This document shows positions 1 through 8,060 of a stretch of DNA of 49,308 nucleotides, in pieces (positions within the stretch are counted from its first letter, which is position 1; every line of letters starts with the position of its first letter). A program made the translations under genes and the position numbers. The stretch lies in assembly GCA_040307135.1 (NCBI GenBank), contig JAWRKD010000161.1, positions 1 through 49,308 of the forward strand, given 5' to 3'. Under the pieces are notes generated by a model, which saw nothing but the letters and a program-made list of their open reading frames with translations, searched no databases and had not been told where the DNA came from. The stretch is from Aminidesulfovibrio sp040307135. GTDB lineage: Bacteria; Desulfobacterota; Desulfovibrionia; Desulfovibrionales; Desulfovibrionaceae.

Positions 1-85
1 CCCGGGGCACGCGCCCTGTGATTAATTCCGACCGGGGCACTTGTCTTTATCCGGAGAGCGCCTACTTCCCTGGCATGGAGGCCCC

Positions 86-583
86 ATGAACAAACGCTTT
101 CTCACCCGTTTCGCGTTCCTGGCCCTGCTGGCGGCCCTGGGTCTGCTCCTGGGCGGCGGCCTGTCCGGCAAGGCCCAGGCCTTCCTGGGCCTGTTCGGCG
201 GCCCGCGGAAGGTGCAGCCCAAAAACGGCGAGGTGCGCCTGTCCCTGGACGGCATGAACGACGGCAAGGCCCGCCACTACGTCTATGCCTCGGCCAAGGC
301 GGAGATCCCCTTCTTCGTGGTCCAGAGCCCCGACGGCGTGGCCCGCGCGGCCTTCGACGCCTGCGACGTGTGCTTTCCCGCGCGCAAGGGCTATTCCCAG
401 GACGGCGGCTTCATGGTCTGCAACAACTGCGGCCAGCGCTTCCACGTGTCCCGCGTCAACGAGGTCAAGGGCGGCTGCAACCCCGCGCCCCTGGAGCGCC
501 GGGTGGACGGCGGGGAGCTCGTGATCCGCACCGCGGACCTGGACGCCGGGGCCGCCTACTTCCAGGGACCGGCCGCGCAGTGA
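86..583 (+). CDS. DUF2318 Fe-S-like metal-binding exported protein
   Basis: The 165-residue product has an N-terminal hydrophobic segment (about residues 9-32) that looks like a signal peptide or anchor. Its C-terminal half carries the DUF2318 cysteine pattern: CDVC near residue 92, CNNCGQ near 112 and a further Cys in GGCNP near 131. DUF2318 proteins occur beside FTR1/P19-type iron uptake genes and MacB-like ABC subunits, where they are thought to handle electrons or metal at the membrane. The ATG at 86 is chosen because it directly precedes the basic, hydrophobic leader; a longer reading from 41 would add an unlikely N terminus. The stop overlaps the GTG of the next permease gene, so the three genes 86-2429 form one operon. 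An iron-related role is inferred from family and context. Confidence 0.82.
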   Translation: MNKRFLTRFAFLALLAALGLLLGGGLSGKAQAFLGLFGGPRKVQPKNGEVRLSLDGMNDGKARHYVYASAKAEIPFFVVQSPDGVARAAFDACDVCFPARKGYSQDGGFMVCNNCGQRFHVSRVNEVKGGCNPAPLERRVDGGELVIRTADLDAGAAYFQGPAAQ

Positions 584-1740
584 ACCTGCTGACCATCCCC
601 CTGCGCTGCCTGCGCCGCAAGTGGCCCAGGAACCTGCTTTTGGCCCTGGTCTTCACCCTGGGCGTGGCCTCCATCACCGCCCTCACCGCGGTCTCCCGCG
701 TGGTGGGCGAGAGCCTGGAGAAGAAGCTCACGGCCTTCGGCGCCAACATCCTGGTCCAGCCGCGCACGGACCGCCTGGGCGTGAGCTACGGCGGCCTGTC
801 CCTGGGCGACATGCTCTACGGCCTGGAATACCTGGACGCGGCCCACGTGGACCGGGCCATCGACGGCATCGCCCTGCGCAGGAACGTGAGCGTGGTGGCG
901 CCCAAGCTGGTGGTCCCGGCCAAGTCCGGCGGCCTGGCCCTGGCCGTGGTGGGCGTGCGCTTCGAGCGCGAGAAGCTGCTCAAGGGCTACTGGGCCGTGG
1001 ACGGGGCCTATCCCGCGGACGAGGGCCAGGCGCTCCTGGGCGCGGCCGCGGCGGACCGCCTGGGCAAGAGGCCCGGCGACCCCCTGGACCTCTCGGGCCG
1101 CACGCTCCGCGTGTCCGGCGTGCTGGCCCCCACGGGCGGCGAGGACGACAACGTGGCCTTCGCCACCCTGGGCCTGGCCCAATCCCTGGCCGGACTGCCG
1201 GGCAAGGCCAACCTGGTGGAGGTGGCCGCGCTCTGCGCGGGCTGCCCCATCGAGGACATCGTGGCCCAGATCGGCGCGGCCCTGCCCGGCGTGGAGATCA
1301 AGGCCCTGCGCCAGGTGGTGGAGCAGCGCATGACCTCGGTGCACTTCGTCAAGAACCTGGCCCTGGCCGTGAGCCTGGTCATCCTGCTCACGGCCTGCGC
1401 CATGGTGGCGGCCAGCATGCTCTCGGCCGTGAACGAGCGGGTGCGTGAGATCGGGCTGTTGCGCTCCCTGGGCTTCTCGCGGGCCGCGGTGTTCACCCTG
1501 TTCAGCGCCGAGGCCCTGATCCTGGGCCTGGCCGCGGGCCTGGCCGGGCACCTGGCCGGATTCGCCGCGGGCGGCCCCATCCTGGCGGCCCTGCACGCCG
1601 AGGGCGCGGCCCCGGCCTTCAGCGCCCAGGCCCTGGTCCTCACGGCCCTGGCCGCGGCCCTGGTCTGCGTGCTCTCCACCCTGTTCCCGGCCTGGAAGGC
1701 CTCGCGCATCGACCCGGCCCAGGCCCTGGTGTCGCTCTAG
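580..1740 (+). CDS. MacB/FtsX-type ABC transporter permease
   Basis: This 386-residue inner-membrane protein has the FtsX/MacB layout: one N-terminal transmembrane helix (about 17-36), a periplasmic domain of about 200 residues, then three C-terminal helices (about 258-280, 303-325, 350-372). The conserved FtsX loop NERVREIGLLRSLGF follows the second helix. The GTG at 580 overlaps the TGA of the DUF2318 gene (GTGA), which indicates translational coupling; longer readings run inside the upstream gene. The ATPase partner begins 9 nt downstream. With DUF2318 next to it, it resembles the ABC part of FTR1/P19 iron-uptake clusters, but lipoprotein release (LolCE-like) or antimicrobial export cannot be excluded from sequence alone. 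Confidence 0.85.
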   Translation: MNLLTIPLRCLRRKWPRNLLLALVFTLGVASITALTAVSRVVGESLEKKLTAFGANILVQPRTDRLGVSYGGLSLGDMLYGLEYLDAAHVDRAIDGIALRRNVSVVAPKLVVPAKSGGLALAVVGVRFEREKLLKGYWAVDGAYPADEGQALLGAAAADRLGKRPGDPLDLSGRTLRVSGVLAPTGGEDDNVAFATLGLAQSLAGLPGKANLVEVAALCAGCPIEDIVAQIGAALPGVEIKALRQVVEQRMTSVHFVKNLALAVSLVILLTACAMVAASMLSAVNERVREIGLLRSLGFSRAAVFTLFSAEALILGLAAGLAGHLAGFAAGGPILAALHAEGAAPAFSAQALVLTALAAALVCVLSTLFPAWKASRIDPAQALVSL

Positions 1741-1748
1741 GAGGTTCC

Positions 1749-2429
<681 letters not shown>

Positions 2430-2456
2430 AATGATTGCGATTTCTGGAGGTGTCCC

Positions 2457-2750
2457 ATGTTCGAGAGCGTTTCCAGCGGCCTGCGTTTCCTGTCCCAGCA
2501 GGCCTGCCCGGGCTGGGGCCCGGGCCAGGGCTACGGTCCCGGCGGCTGGCAGATGATGTCGCCCCTGGGCGGAGGTCTGTTCATGATCCTTGGTCTCGTG
2601 CTCGTCATCGTCCTGGCCGCCTGGGTCCTGCGGCGGCCCTCGGGCGGGACCCCGTCCCAGCCCTCTCCGCTGGACATCCTCAAGGCCCGCTACGCCCGGG
2701 GCGAGATCAGCCGCGAGGAGTTCGAGCGCATGAAGCAGGACCTGAGCTAG
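2457..2750 (+). CDS. SHOCT-domain small membrane protein
   Basis: The 97-residue protein has a Gly/Pro-rich N-terminal region, one transmembrane helix at about 38-58 (FMILGLVLVIVLAAWVL) and a C-terminal SHOCT motif, DILKARYARGEISREEFERM, at about 70-90. SHOCT segments are short helical motifs found at the ends of many membrane proteins and probably mediate oligomerisation. The ATG at 2457 follows TGGAGG with good spacing. It lies 27 nt after the ATPase gene, so it could be co-transcribed. No specific function can be given. A structured repeat element starts at its stop codon. Confidence 0.8.
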   Translation: MFESVSSGLRFLSQQACPGWGPGQGYGPGGWQMMSPLGGGLFMILGLVLVIVLAAWVLRRPSGGTPSQPSPLDILKARYARGEISREEFERMKQDLS

Positions 2751-2824
2751 CAGGCCGTTGAAAAATCCGCGACGGCTGCGTTGTTTGCCGCAACGCAGCC
2801 GTCGCGGGGTTTCGGGCGGCCTGC
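2750..2824 (+). repeat. Short version of the 3'-UTR inverted-repeat element (copy 1)
   Basis: The element starts at the TAG of the SHOCT gene and ends in CGGCCTGC, which mirrors GCAGGCCG at its start. Inside is a perfect 17-bp stem (2767-2783 with 2791-2807) with a 7-nt loop. The bases after the stop (GGCCGTTGAAAAATCCGCG, then CTGCGTTG) match the gene-proximal part of the 125-nt elements at 5337, 25583, 30436 and 37094. It lacks their central hairpin. It probably also ends transcription of the operon. Confidence 0.75.
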
Positions 2825-2887
2825 CCGGTTTGACACCCCTGCCCGGATGTCGGATAAGGAGCCCCATCTGCAAAGGGGGCTGCGGCC

Positions 2888-3445
2888 ATGACCATCCTCT
2901 ACATCCTGCTCGGCATCAGCGCGGTGATCCTCATCTGGCTCGTGCTGGCCTACAACCGCCTGGTGCGCGGCCGCAACCTGGTGCGCGAGGCCTGGAGCGG
3001 CATCGACGTGCAGCTCAAGCGCCGCGCCGACCTGGTTCCCAACCTGGTGGAGACGGTCAGGGGCTACGCGGCCCACGAGAAAAGCGCCCTGGAAAAGGTC
3101 ACGGAGCTGCGCGCCAGAAGCCTCACCGGCGCAGGTCCGGCCGAGGCGGGCCGGGTCCAGGCCGAGATGGGCCGCGCCCTGGCCGGCCTCTTCGCCGTGG
3201 CCGAGGCCTATCCCGAACTCAAGGCAGACGCCTCCTTCCGCCAGCTCCAGGCCGACCTGGCGGGCATCGAGGAGCAGCTCCAGCTGGCCCGGCGCTACTA
3301 CAACGGCGCGGCCCGCGACCAGAACATCGCGGTGGAGTCCTTTCCCACCAACCTGGTGGCCGGGGCCTTCGGCTTCGACGGGGTGGAGTATTTCGAGCTG
3401 GAGGACGCGGCCGACCGCAAGGTCCCGGGCGTGTCCTTCCACTAG
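2888..3445 (+). CDS. lemA: LemA family protein
   Basis: The 185-residue protein opens with a transmembrane helix (about 3-22) followed by the LemA signature: YNRLVRGRNLVREAWSGIDV, then RRADLVPNLVETVRGY, and later a conserved RYYNGAARDQN and FPTNLVAG. The helical domain faces outside the inner membrane. Its biochemical role is not established. LemA genes are commonly paired with DUF2207/TPM-type membrane proteins, and here a DUF2207 gene starts 4 nt downstream, so the two are one operon. The length is typical. Confidence 0.93.
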   Translation: MTILYILLGISAVILIWLVLAYNRLVRGRNLVREAWSGIDVQLKRRADLVPNLVETVRGYAAHEKSALEKVTELRARSLTGAGPAEAGRVQAEMGRALAGLFAVAEAYPELKADASFRQLQADLAGIEEQLQLARRYYNGAARDQNIAVESFPTNLVAGAFGFDGVEYFELEDAADRKVPGVSFH

Positions 3446-3449
3446 GTCC

Positions 3450-5336
3450 ATGCGCCGCGCCCTGTCCTGCCTGGGCCTGCTCCTGGCCCTGCTCTCCTGC
3501 GTTTCGGTCCCGGCCCGGGCCGAGGAGAGCGTGCTCTCCTTCGAGTCCCGGGTGCGCGTGCTGCCCAACGGCTCCCTGGACGTGACCGAGACCCTGCGCG
3601 TGAAGGTGGAGGGCAAAACCTTCCGTCACGGCGTGTTCCGCGACTTTCCCACCGACTACCGCGACCGCCTGGGCAACGCCGTGCGCGTGGGCTTCGCGGT
3701 CAAGGCCGTGCGCATCGACAACGCGCCCGGGGACTGGTTCGAGGAGCCCGCGCCCGGCGGCCGCCGGGTCTATATGGGCGACAGGAAACGGCTCCTGCCC
3801 CGGGGCGTGCACCGCTTCGAGCTGAACTACGTGACCTCGCGCCAGGTGGGCTTTTTCGCGGACCACGACGAACTCGGCTGGAACGTCACGGGCAGCGGCT
3901 GGAGCGTGACCCTGGACAAGGTCCGCGTGGTCATCGAGCCGCCGGGCCAGGTCCTGGAGAGCGCGGCCTGGACCGGGCCGCCCGGGTCCCGCGAGAGCGC
4001 GGCCCAGGAATTCCGCGAGCACGGCAAGGTCATCTGGCAGACCACCCGGGCGCTCGATCCCGGCGAGGGCCTCACCGTGGCCGTGTCCTGGCCCAAGGGC
4101 CTGGTGCACGAGCCCACGGCCCAGGACCAGGCCGCGGAGATCCTGGCCGGCGACGCCCCGGCCCTGGCCGCCCTGGCCGGGCTGGCGGCGGTGTTCGTCT
4201 ATTACCTGCTCGCCTGGACCCTGGTGGGCCGCGACCCGAAGAAAGGCCCCATCGTGCCGCTCTTCGCCCCGCCGGACGGGCTTTCGGCCGCGGCCTGCCG
4301 CCGCGTCTGGCGGCTGGGCTGCGACCGCGCCTGCCTGGCTGCCACGGTGCTGGCCCTGGCGGCCAAGAAGGCGCTCACCATTTCCGGCCAGGACGCGCGC
4401 ACCCTCACGGCCACGGGCCAGGTCCCGGCCGACCTGTGCCCGGACGAGCGCGTGGTGCTCGCCAACCTCTTTCCCCTGGGCGCAGGCAGCCTGGAGCTGG
4501 GCGCGCCGGACAAGGCCGTGCGGAACGCCCAGGCCGCCCTGGTCAAGACCCTGGAGTCCGGCGCGGCCAGGGACGCCTTCCGCGCCAACCGCCAGTGGCT
4601 GGCCCTGGGCCTGGGCATCACGGCCCTGACCCTGGGGGCCATCGTGCTCTGCCTGCCCCCCGGGGACCGGCAGGTCCAGGCCGGGTTCATCGGCGTCTGG
4701 CTCACGGGCTGGACCGTGGCCGTGTGGAAGCTCTCGGCCCGGGTGCGCGACGGATTCGCGGCCGGGTTCTTCCGGGGCCTGGGCGCGCTGCTCGTGGCCC
4801 TGCCCTTCCTGGCGGGCGAGGCCTTCGGCCTGTTCCTCCTGGCCCAGGCCATGGGCGGGGCCGCGGCCCTGCTCTTCCTGGCCTCGGCCTGCCTGGGCGC
4901 GCTCTTCTCCCACCTGCTCAAGGCCCCCAGCGTGGCGGGCCGCAGGCTCATGGACCGGATCGAGGGCTTCCGGCTCTTTTTGTCCGTGGCCGAGGGGCCG
5001 CGGCTGGCGGCCCTGAACCCGCCGGACATGACCCCGGAACTGTTCGAGAAGTTCCTGCCCTATGCCCTGGCCCTGGACGTGGAGAGCGCCTGGGCCGACA
5101 GGTTCGCGGCGCGGCTGGCGGCCGCGGGCCAGGACCCGGGCAGCTACCGTCCCTCCTGGGGCGCGGCGGGATTCGGCCACGGCGGCGTGCGCGGCCTGTC
5201 CACCGGGCTGGCCTCGGGCCTGGCGGGCGGGCTGTCGGCCTCGGCCTCGGCCCCGGGCTCGCGCTCGGCCTTCGGCGGCGGAGGCGGCGGGGGCTCGGGC
5301 AGCGGAGGCGGGGGCGGCGGGGGCGGCGGCTGGTAG
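3450..5336 (+). CDS. DUF2207 predicted membrane protein with Gly-rich tail
   Basis: The 628-residue protein starts with a cleavable-looking signal peptide (about 1-24, ending ARAEE). A DUF2207 extracytoplasmic domain follows (about 28-230, with LPNGSLDVTETL and FRHGVFRDFPTDYRDR), then a transmembrane helix (about 235-258), a cytoplasmic region, more helices at about 388-407, 415-430 and 450-495, and a C-terminal region ending in a Gly/Ser-rich tail. Proteins of this type end with the same low-complexity Gly-rich tail and are usually encoded beside LemA, as here. Function is unknown; an envelope role with LemA is inferred from context. The stop codon is followed at once by the repeat element at 5337. 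Confidence 0.88.
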   Translation: MRRALSCLGLLLALLSCVSVPARAEESVLSFESRVRVLPNGSLDVTETLRVKVEGKTFRHGVFRDFPTDYRDRLGNAVRVGFAVKAVRIDNAPGDWFEEPAPGGRRVYMGDRKRLLPRGVHRFELNYVTSRQVGFFADHDELGWNVTGSGWSVTLDKVRVVIEPPGQVLESAAWTGPPGSRESAAQEFREHGKVIWQTTRALDPGEGLTVAVSWPKGLVHEPTAQDQAAEILAGDAPALAALAGLAAVFVYYLLAWTLVGRDPKKGPIVPLFAPPDGLSAAACRRVWRLGCDRACLAATVLALAAKKALTISGQDARTLTATGQVPADLCPDERVVLANLFPLGAGSLELGAPDKAVRNAQAALVKTLESGAARDAFRANRQWLALGLGITALTLGAIVLCLPPGDRQVQAGFIGVWLTGWTVAVWKLSARVRDGFAAGFFRGLGALLVALPFLAGEAFGLFLLAQAMGGAAALLFLASACLGALFSHLLKAPSVAGRRLMDRIEGFRLFLSVAEGPRLAALNPPDMTPELFEKFLPYALALDVESAWADRFAARLAAAGQDPGSYRPSWGAAGFGHGGVRGLSTGLASGLAGGLSASASAPGSRSAFGGGGGGGSGSGGGGGGGGGW

Positions 5337-5460
5337 CGGGCCGTCTCAAATTCCGCGCCCGCTGCGTTGCCGCAAACCAGGCAAACCCTCGCGTATGTTC
5401 AATACGCGTCGGGCTTGCCCGGTTTTTGCGCCTTGCGGACACGGTTTTGAAACGGCCCGC
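5337..5460 (+). repeat. 3'-UTR inverted-repeat element (copy 2)
   Basis: The element starts on the base after the DUF2207 stop. Its ends are a perfect 9-bp inverted repeat, GCGGGCCGT and ACGGCCCGC. Moving inward are a partly paired outer region, a middle stem with arms near 5374-5386 (AAACCAGGCAAACCC) and 5410-5424 (GGGCTTGCCCGGTTT), and an apical hairpin GCGTAT-GTTCA-ATACGC. The layout and loop sequences match copies 3-5, but the middle-stem sequence is its own. It is in sense orientation to the upstream gene. Confidence 0.85.
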
Positions 5461-5529
5461 AAGAAACGCTTTTCCTTCTGAACCATGCGCAGGCGGAATC
5501 TCCGCCGCGGGCAAAGACAAGGAGCATTG

Positions 5530-6120
5530 ATGCAGATCGTGTTGGCCACGCGCAATGCGGGCAAGATCCGGGAATTCTCGGCCCTCATGGCCGATATGGG
5601 CGTCACGGTCCTGGGCCTGGACGCCTTTCCCCAGGTGGAAGAAGTCGAGGAGACCGGGACCACGTTCGAGGAGAACGCGCTCTTGAAGGCCCGGGCCGTG
5701 GCCGCGGCCACGGGCCTGGTCGCGGTGGCCGACGACTCGGGCATCGTCGTGGACGCGCTGGGCGGCGCTCCGGGCGTGTATTCCGCGCGCTTTGCGGGCG
5801 GCCACGGGGACGCCGAGGCCAACAACGCCAAGCTCTTGCAGGAACTCAAGGACGTGCCGGACGCCAAACGCACCGCCCGGTTCGTGTGCGTGGTGGCGGC
5901 GGCCAGGCCGGACGGGCAGGTCATCACCGCGCGCGGCGAATGGGAAGGCCGCATCACCCACGGCTATGCGGGCAAATCCGGGTTCGGCTACGACCCCATC
6001 TTCTTTGATCCTGAGATGAACATGACCGCGGCCCAGATGACGCCGGAGCAGAAGAACGCGAGATCACATAGGGGCCGGGCGCTCAGGGCGCTCCTGGATA
6101 AGTGGAACAAATTTCAGTAA
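5530..6120 (+). CDS. rdgB: Non-canonical purine NTP pyrophosphatase (RdgB/HAM1)
   Basis: The 196-residue protein belongs to the HAM1/RdgB family, which hydrolyses dITP, ITP and XTP to the monophosphates and so keeps deaminated purines out of DNA and RNA. Visible motifs are ATRNAGKIREF at the N terminus, TFEENALLKA near residue 44, ADDSGIVVDALGGAPGVYSAR near 65-85, GYDPIF near 153 and SHRGRAL near 178. The ATG at 5530 is preceded by AAGGAG with correct spacing. The last roughly 20 codons include AGA, TCA, CAT, AGG, AAA and TTT, which are unlike the rest of the gene, and an A/T-rich insert begins right after the stop. The 3' end may have been exchanged when the insert arrived. Confidence 0.95.
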   Translation: MQIVLATRNAGKIREFSALMADMGVTVLGLDAFPQVEEVEETGTTFEENALLKARAVAAATGLVAVADDSGIVVDALGGAPGVYSARFAGGHGDAEANNAKLLQELKDVPDAKRTARFVCVVAAARPDGQVITARGEWEGRITHGYAGKSGFGYDPIFFDPEMNMTAAQMTPEQKNARSHRGRALRALLDKWNKFQ

Positions 6121-6137
6121 GGATCTTACCACCTCTA

Positions 6138-6166
6138 TTGAAAATTAATCTGCCTTGCCATATACA
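6138..6166 (+). promoter_or_regulatory. Candidate sigma70 promoter for the PRTase-DprA pair
   Basis: TTGAAA at 6138-6143 and TATACA at 6161-6166 are 17 bp apart, upstream of the first A/T-rich cargo gene. An alternative TTGCCA (6155) and TATACT (6176) pair is only 15 bp apart. The region is A/T-rich, so chance matches are likely. Confidence 0.4.
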
Positions 6167-6216
6167 AATTATAACTATACTTTGCCATAATATTAAAAAA
6201 TCTGCGTGGCCAAATA

Positions 6217-7083
6217 ATGATCGCACCACCTAGCAGCAGAAATACATTAGCAGGGGAATCATTCATTGAGAATGAAACTGAATATATTCTTTCTTTACCA
6301 TATTACTACGCGGAAGTTTTCAAAGCAATAGCTCCAAGAACTTTTCAAAAGCTAATCCCTATAAATGAGGGATTTGGCGTTGCCAGCTTAACTTTTAGAA
6401 TACAAAAACCGGCAGTTAATGAAGCAAAAACCATTAAATGGTTCATTGATCACTTTAAACGTATTGTAATAATCGCTATCAATAAGAATATCAAATCACA
6501 CTTTAATAATGAGCTTGATTCATGTATAGCGTTAGAGTATATATACAATTTTGAAAAGAATGAAAAAACTCACTATGGAAAACTGTTTAATACAGCGAAA
6601 TACAATCAAAATCAAAAATCCGTTTCAGGCTTAATAGATGGACTGTTTTTTATCATGAGATATTCTCCATATATTGGAAATATAAGAGATGCATATATTA
6701 CATATGTTCCTCCGTATAATAAAAAATACTATTTGCCGCGCCTGTTAGCAATAGGTTTAGTAAAAAAAGCAAATGGTGCAAGCTTAGGATATAATCTAAA
6801 ATTAATTGACGCACGCATTAAATGCGAAAAGCCTGACTTCAAAGAAGTTCCAATTGATCAAAAGTTTAGCAAATGGGAAGAAATATACAATACTGGAGTT
6901 TCATTTTCAGAGCAAATTAAAAATGACAAACCTATCATTATAATAGACGATAATTATCAGTCTGGAACGACCTTATGGTCCTATGCAAAACACCTTAAAA
7001 GTATTGGCTATGAATCTGTGCACGGATTAGTTTGTGTTAAACTTATGCGAGACACAGACAACACTGCACGAGAAAATGAATAA
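6217..7083 (+). CDS. Phosphoribosyltransferase-like protein in A/T-rich insert
   Basis: The 288-residue protein has one clear landmark, the PRPP-binding-type motif IIIIDDNYQSGTTLW at about 239-253. It has the two acidic residues and SGTT loop of type I phosphoribosyltransferases (compare the DDxxTTG motif of ComF and orotate enzymes). The rest is poorly conserved to my eye. The N-terminal two thirds contain several aromatic-rich stretches such as LPYYYAEVFKAI and no recognisable zinc ribbon. The gene is strikingly A/T-rich compared with its neighbours and overlaps the following DprA-like gene by 8 nt, so the two are co-translated. A role in nucleotide handling within a conflict or defence pair is inference. 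The start is the first ATG; no good ribosome binding site is visible. Confidence 0.65.
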   Translation: MIAPPSSRNTLAGESFIENETEYILSLPYYYAEVFKAIAPRTFQKLIPINEGFGVASLTFRIQKPAVNEAKTIKWFIDHFKRIVIIAINKNIKSHFNNELDSCIALEYIYNFEKNEKTHYGKLFNTAKYNQNQKSVSGLIDGLFFIMRYSPYIGNIRDAYITYVPPYNKKYYLPRLLAIGLVKKANGASLGYNLKLIDARIKCEKPDFKEVPIDQKFSKWEEIYNTGVSFSEQIKNDKPIIIIDDNYQSGTTLWSYAKHLKSIGYESVHGLVCVKLMRDTDNTARENE

Positions 7084-8026
7084 TACAATGACTGAATTTG
7101 AAGATATTATTATCCATTTGCTTTGTATAAGAGGTCTTGGCCCAAAGACCATAAGGAAAATTTTGGACTACAAAAATGATAATAATATACAAATTGATAC
7201 TATAATTGGCTTTAAAACAAATAAAATCGCACAGCTATTCTCTGTTTCTGAATCAGTTGCGGAAGAGATTGCAAACTACAAGAAGACTGACCTGTACAAT
7301 AAAATAATTAATAATGAGGTTAGGCTTATCAGCATTCACGATCAAGCGTATCCGCGGCAACTAAAGTTAGTCTTAGGCCAAGCGGCACCACCTGTTCTTT
7401 TTGTCTGTGGCAATCTCCAGATTCTAACCAAAAAGTCAGTCGGTATTTGTGGATCAAGGCATGTTTCCGAGAAGGGATTACTCGTAACGAAGTTGTGTGC
7501 AAAAGCATTGGTTGAGAAAGGAATAAATATAACAAGTGGGTATGCCAGCGGCGTTGACATGACCGCTCACATTTCTGCGTTAGAACACAATGGAACCACA
7601 GCAATTGTGTTGGCGGAAGGAATTTTAAATTTCCACAAAAAAAGTCGCATTTCAAAATACATTGATGTCAATAATACTGTTATTGTTTCTGAATTTCATC
7701 CTGAGGCTAGATGGTTTGCATCAAATGCCATGCAACGAAACAAAACTATATTGGGTCTTTCAAAGGCAATGCTGGTTATCGAATCTGGCATGAAGGGCGG
7801 CACCTTTGCCGCAGCAATGGATGCAATCAGATATAAGTCGCCACTTTTCTTTGTCGATTACAGAGAAAACAGTTCGTCGGAGGGGAATAAATATTTCTTA
7901 TCAAAAGGTGCCAACGCGGTTAGAGCAAATCGCCATGGTGAGCCAAATATTGATGGGATATTGAAAGCCGTTTATACTAAAGAGGATACTATTATTTCAA
8001 AAGCTACCCAGCTTAATTTGTTTTAG
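7076..8026 (+). CDS. DprA/Smf-like SLOG-fold protein in A/T-rich insert
   Basis: The 316-residue protein has an N-terminal helix-hairpin-helix-like segment (LLCIRGLGPKTIRKIL, about 13-28) and then a DprA-type Rossmann domain: YPRQLKLV near 92, VGICGSRHVSEKG near 122, ITSGYASGVDMTAHISALEH near 152, WFASNAMQRNKTILGLSKAM near 213, and VIESGMKGGTFAAA near 236. Classical DprA loads RecA on incoming single-stranded DNA. This copy lacks an obvious C-terminal winged helix and is coupled to a phosphoribosyltransferase gene, so it is more likely a SLOG-superfamily member of a specialised pair than the housekeeping DprA. Its ATG at 7076 overlaps the upstream gene; ATG 7088 is an alternative. Confidence 0.75.
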   Translation: MNNTMTEFEDIIIHLLCIRGLGPKTIRKILDYKNDNNIQIDTIIGFKTNKIAQLFSVSESVAEEIANYKKTDLYNKIINNEVRLISIHDQAYPRQLKLVLGQAAPPVLFVCGNLQILTKKSVGICGSRHVSEKGLLVTKLCAKALVEKGINITSGYASGVDMTAHISALEHNGTTAIVLAEGILNFHKKSRISKYIDVNNTVIVSEFHPEARWFASNAMQRNKTILGLSKAMLVIESGMKGGTFAAAMDAIRYKSPLFFVDYRENSSSEGNKYFLSKGANAVRANRHGEPNIDGILKAVYTKEDTIISKATQLNLF

Positions 8027-8060
8027 AAATTATGCCGTCAAATAAGGCTGGCTAGAAAAA

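Noticed and set aside
3219..5180. Very long open frame on the minus strand opposite the LemA/DUF2207 genes
   Set aside because: It is a shadow of G/C-rich codon bias: Gln/His/Arg/Gly-rich with no domain or ribosome binding site, while the plus strand has clear families.
3450..5336. Gly-rich C terminus as evidence of a frameshift
   Set aside because: Low-complexity Gly/Ser tails are common in LemA-linked DUF2207 proteins and the frame is consistent with codon bias to the end.
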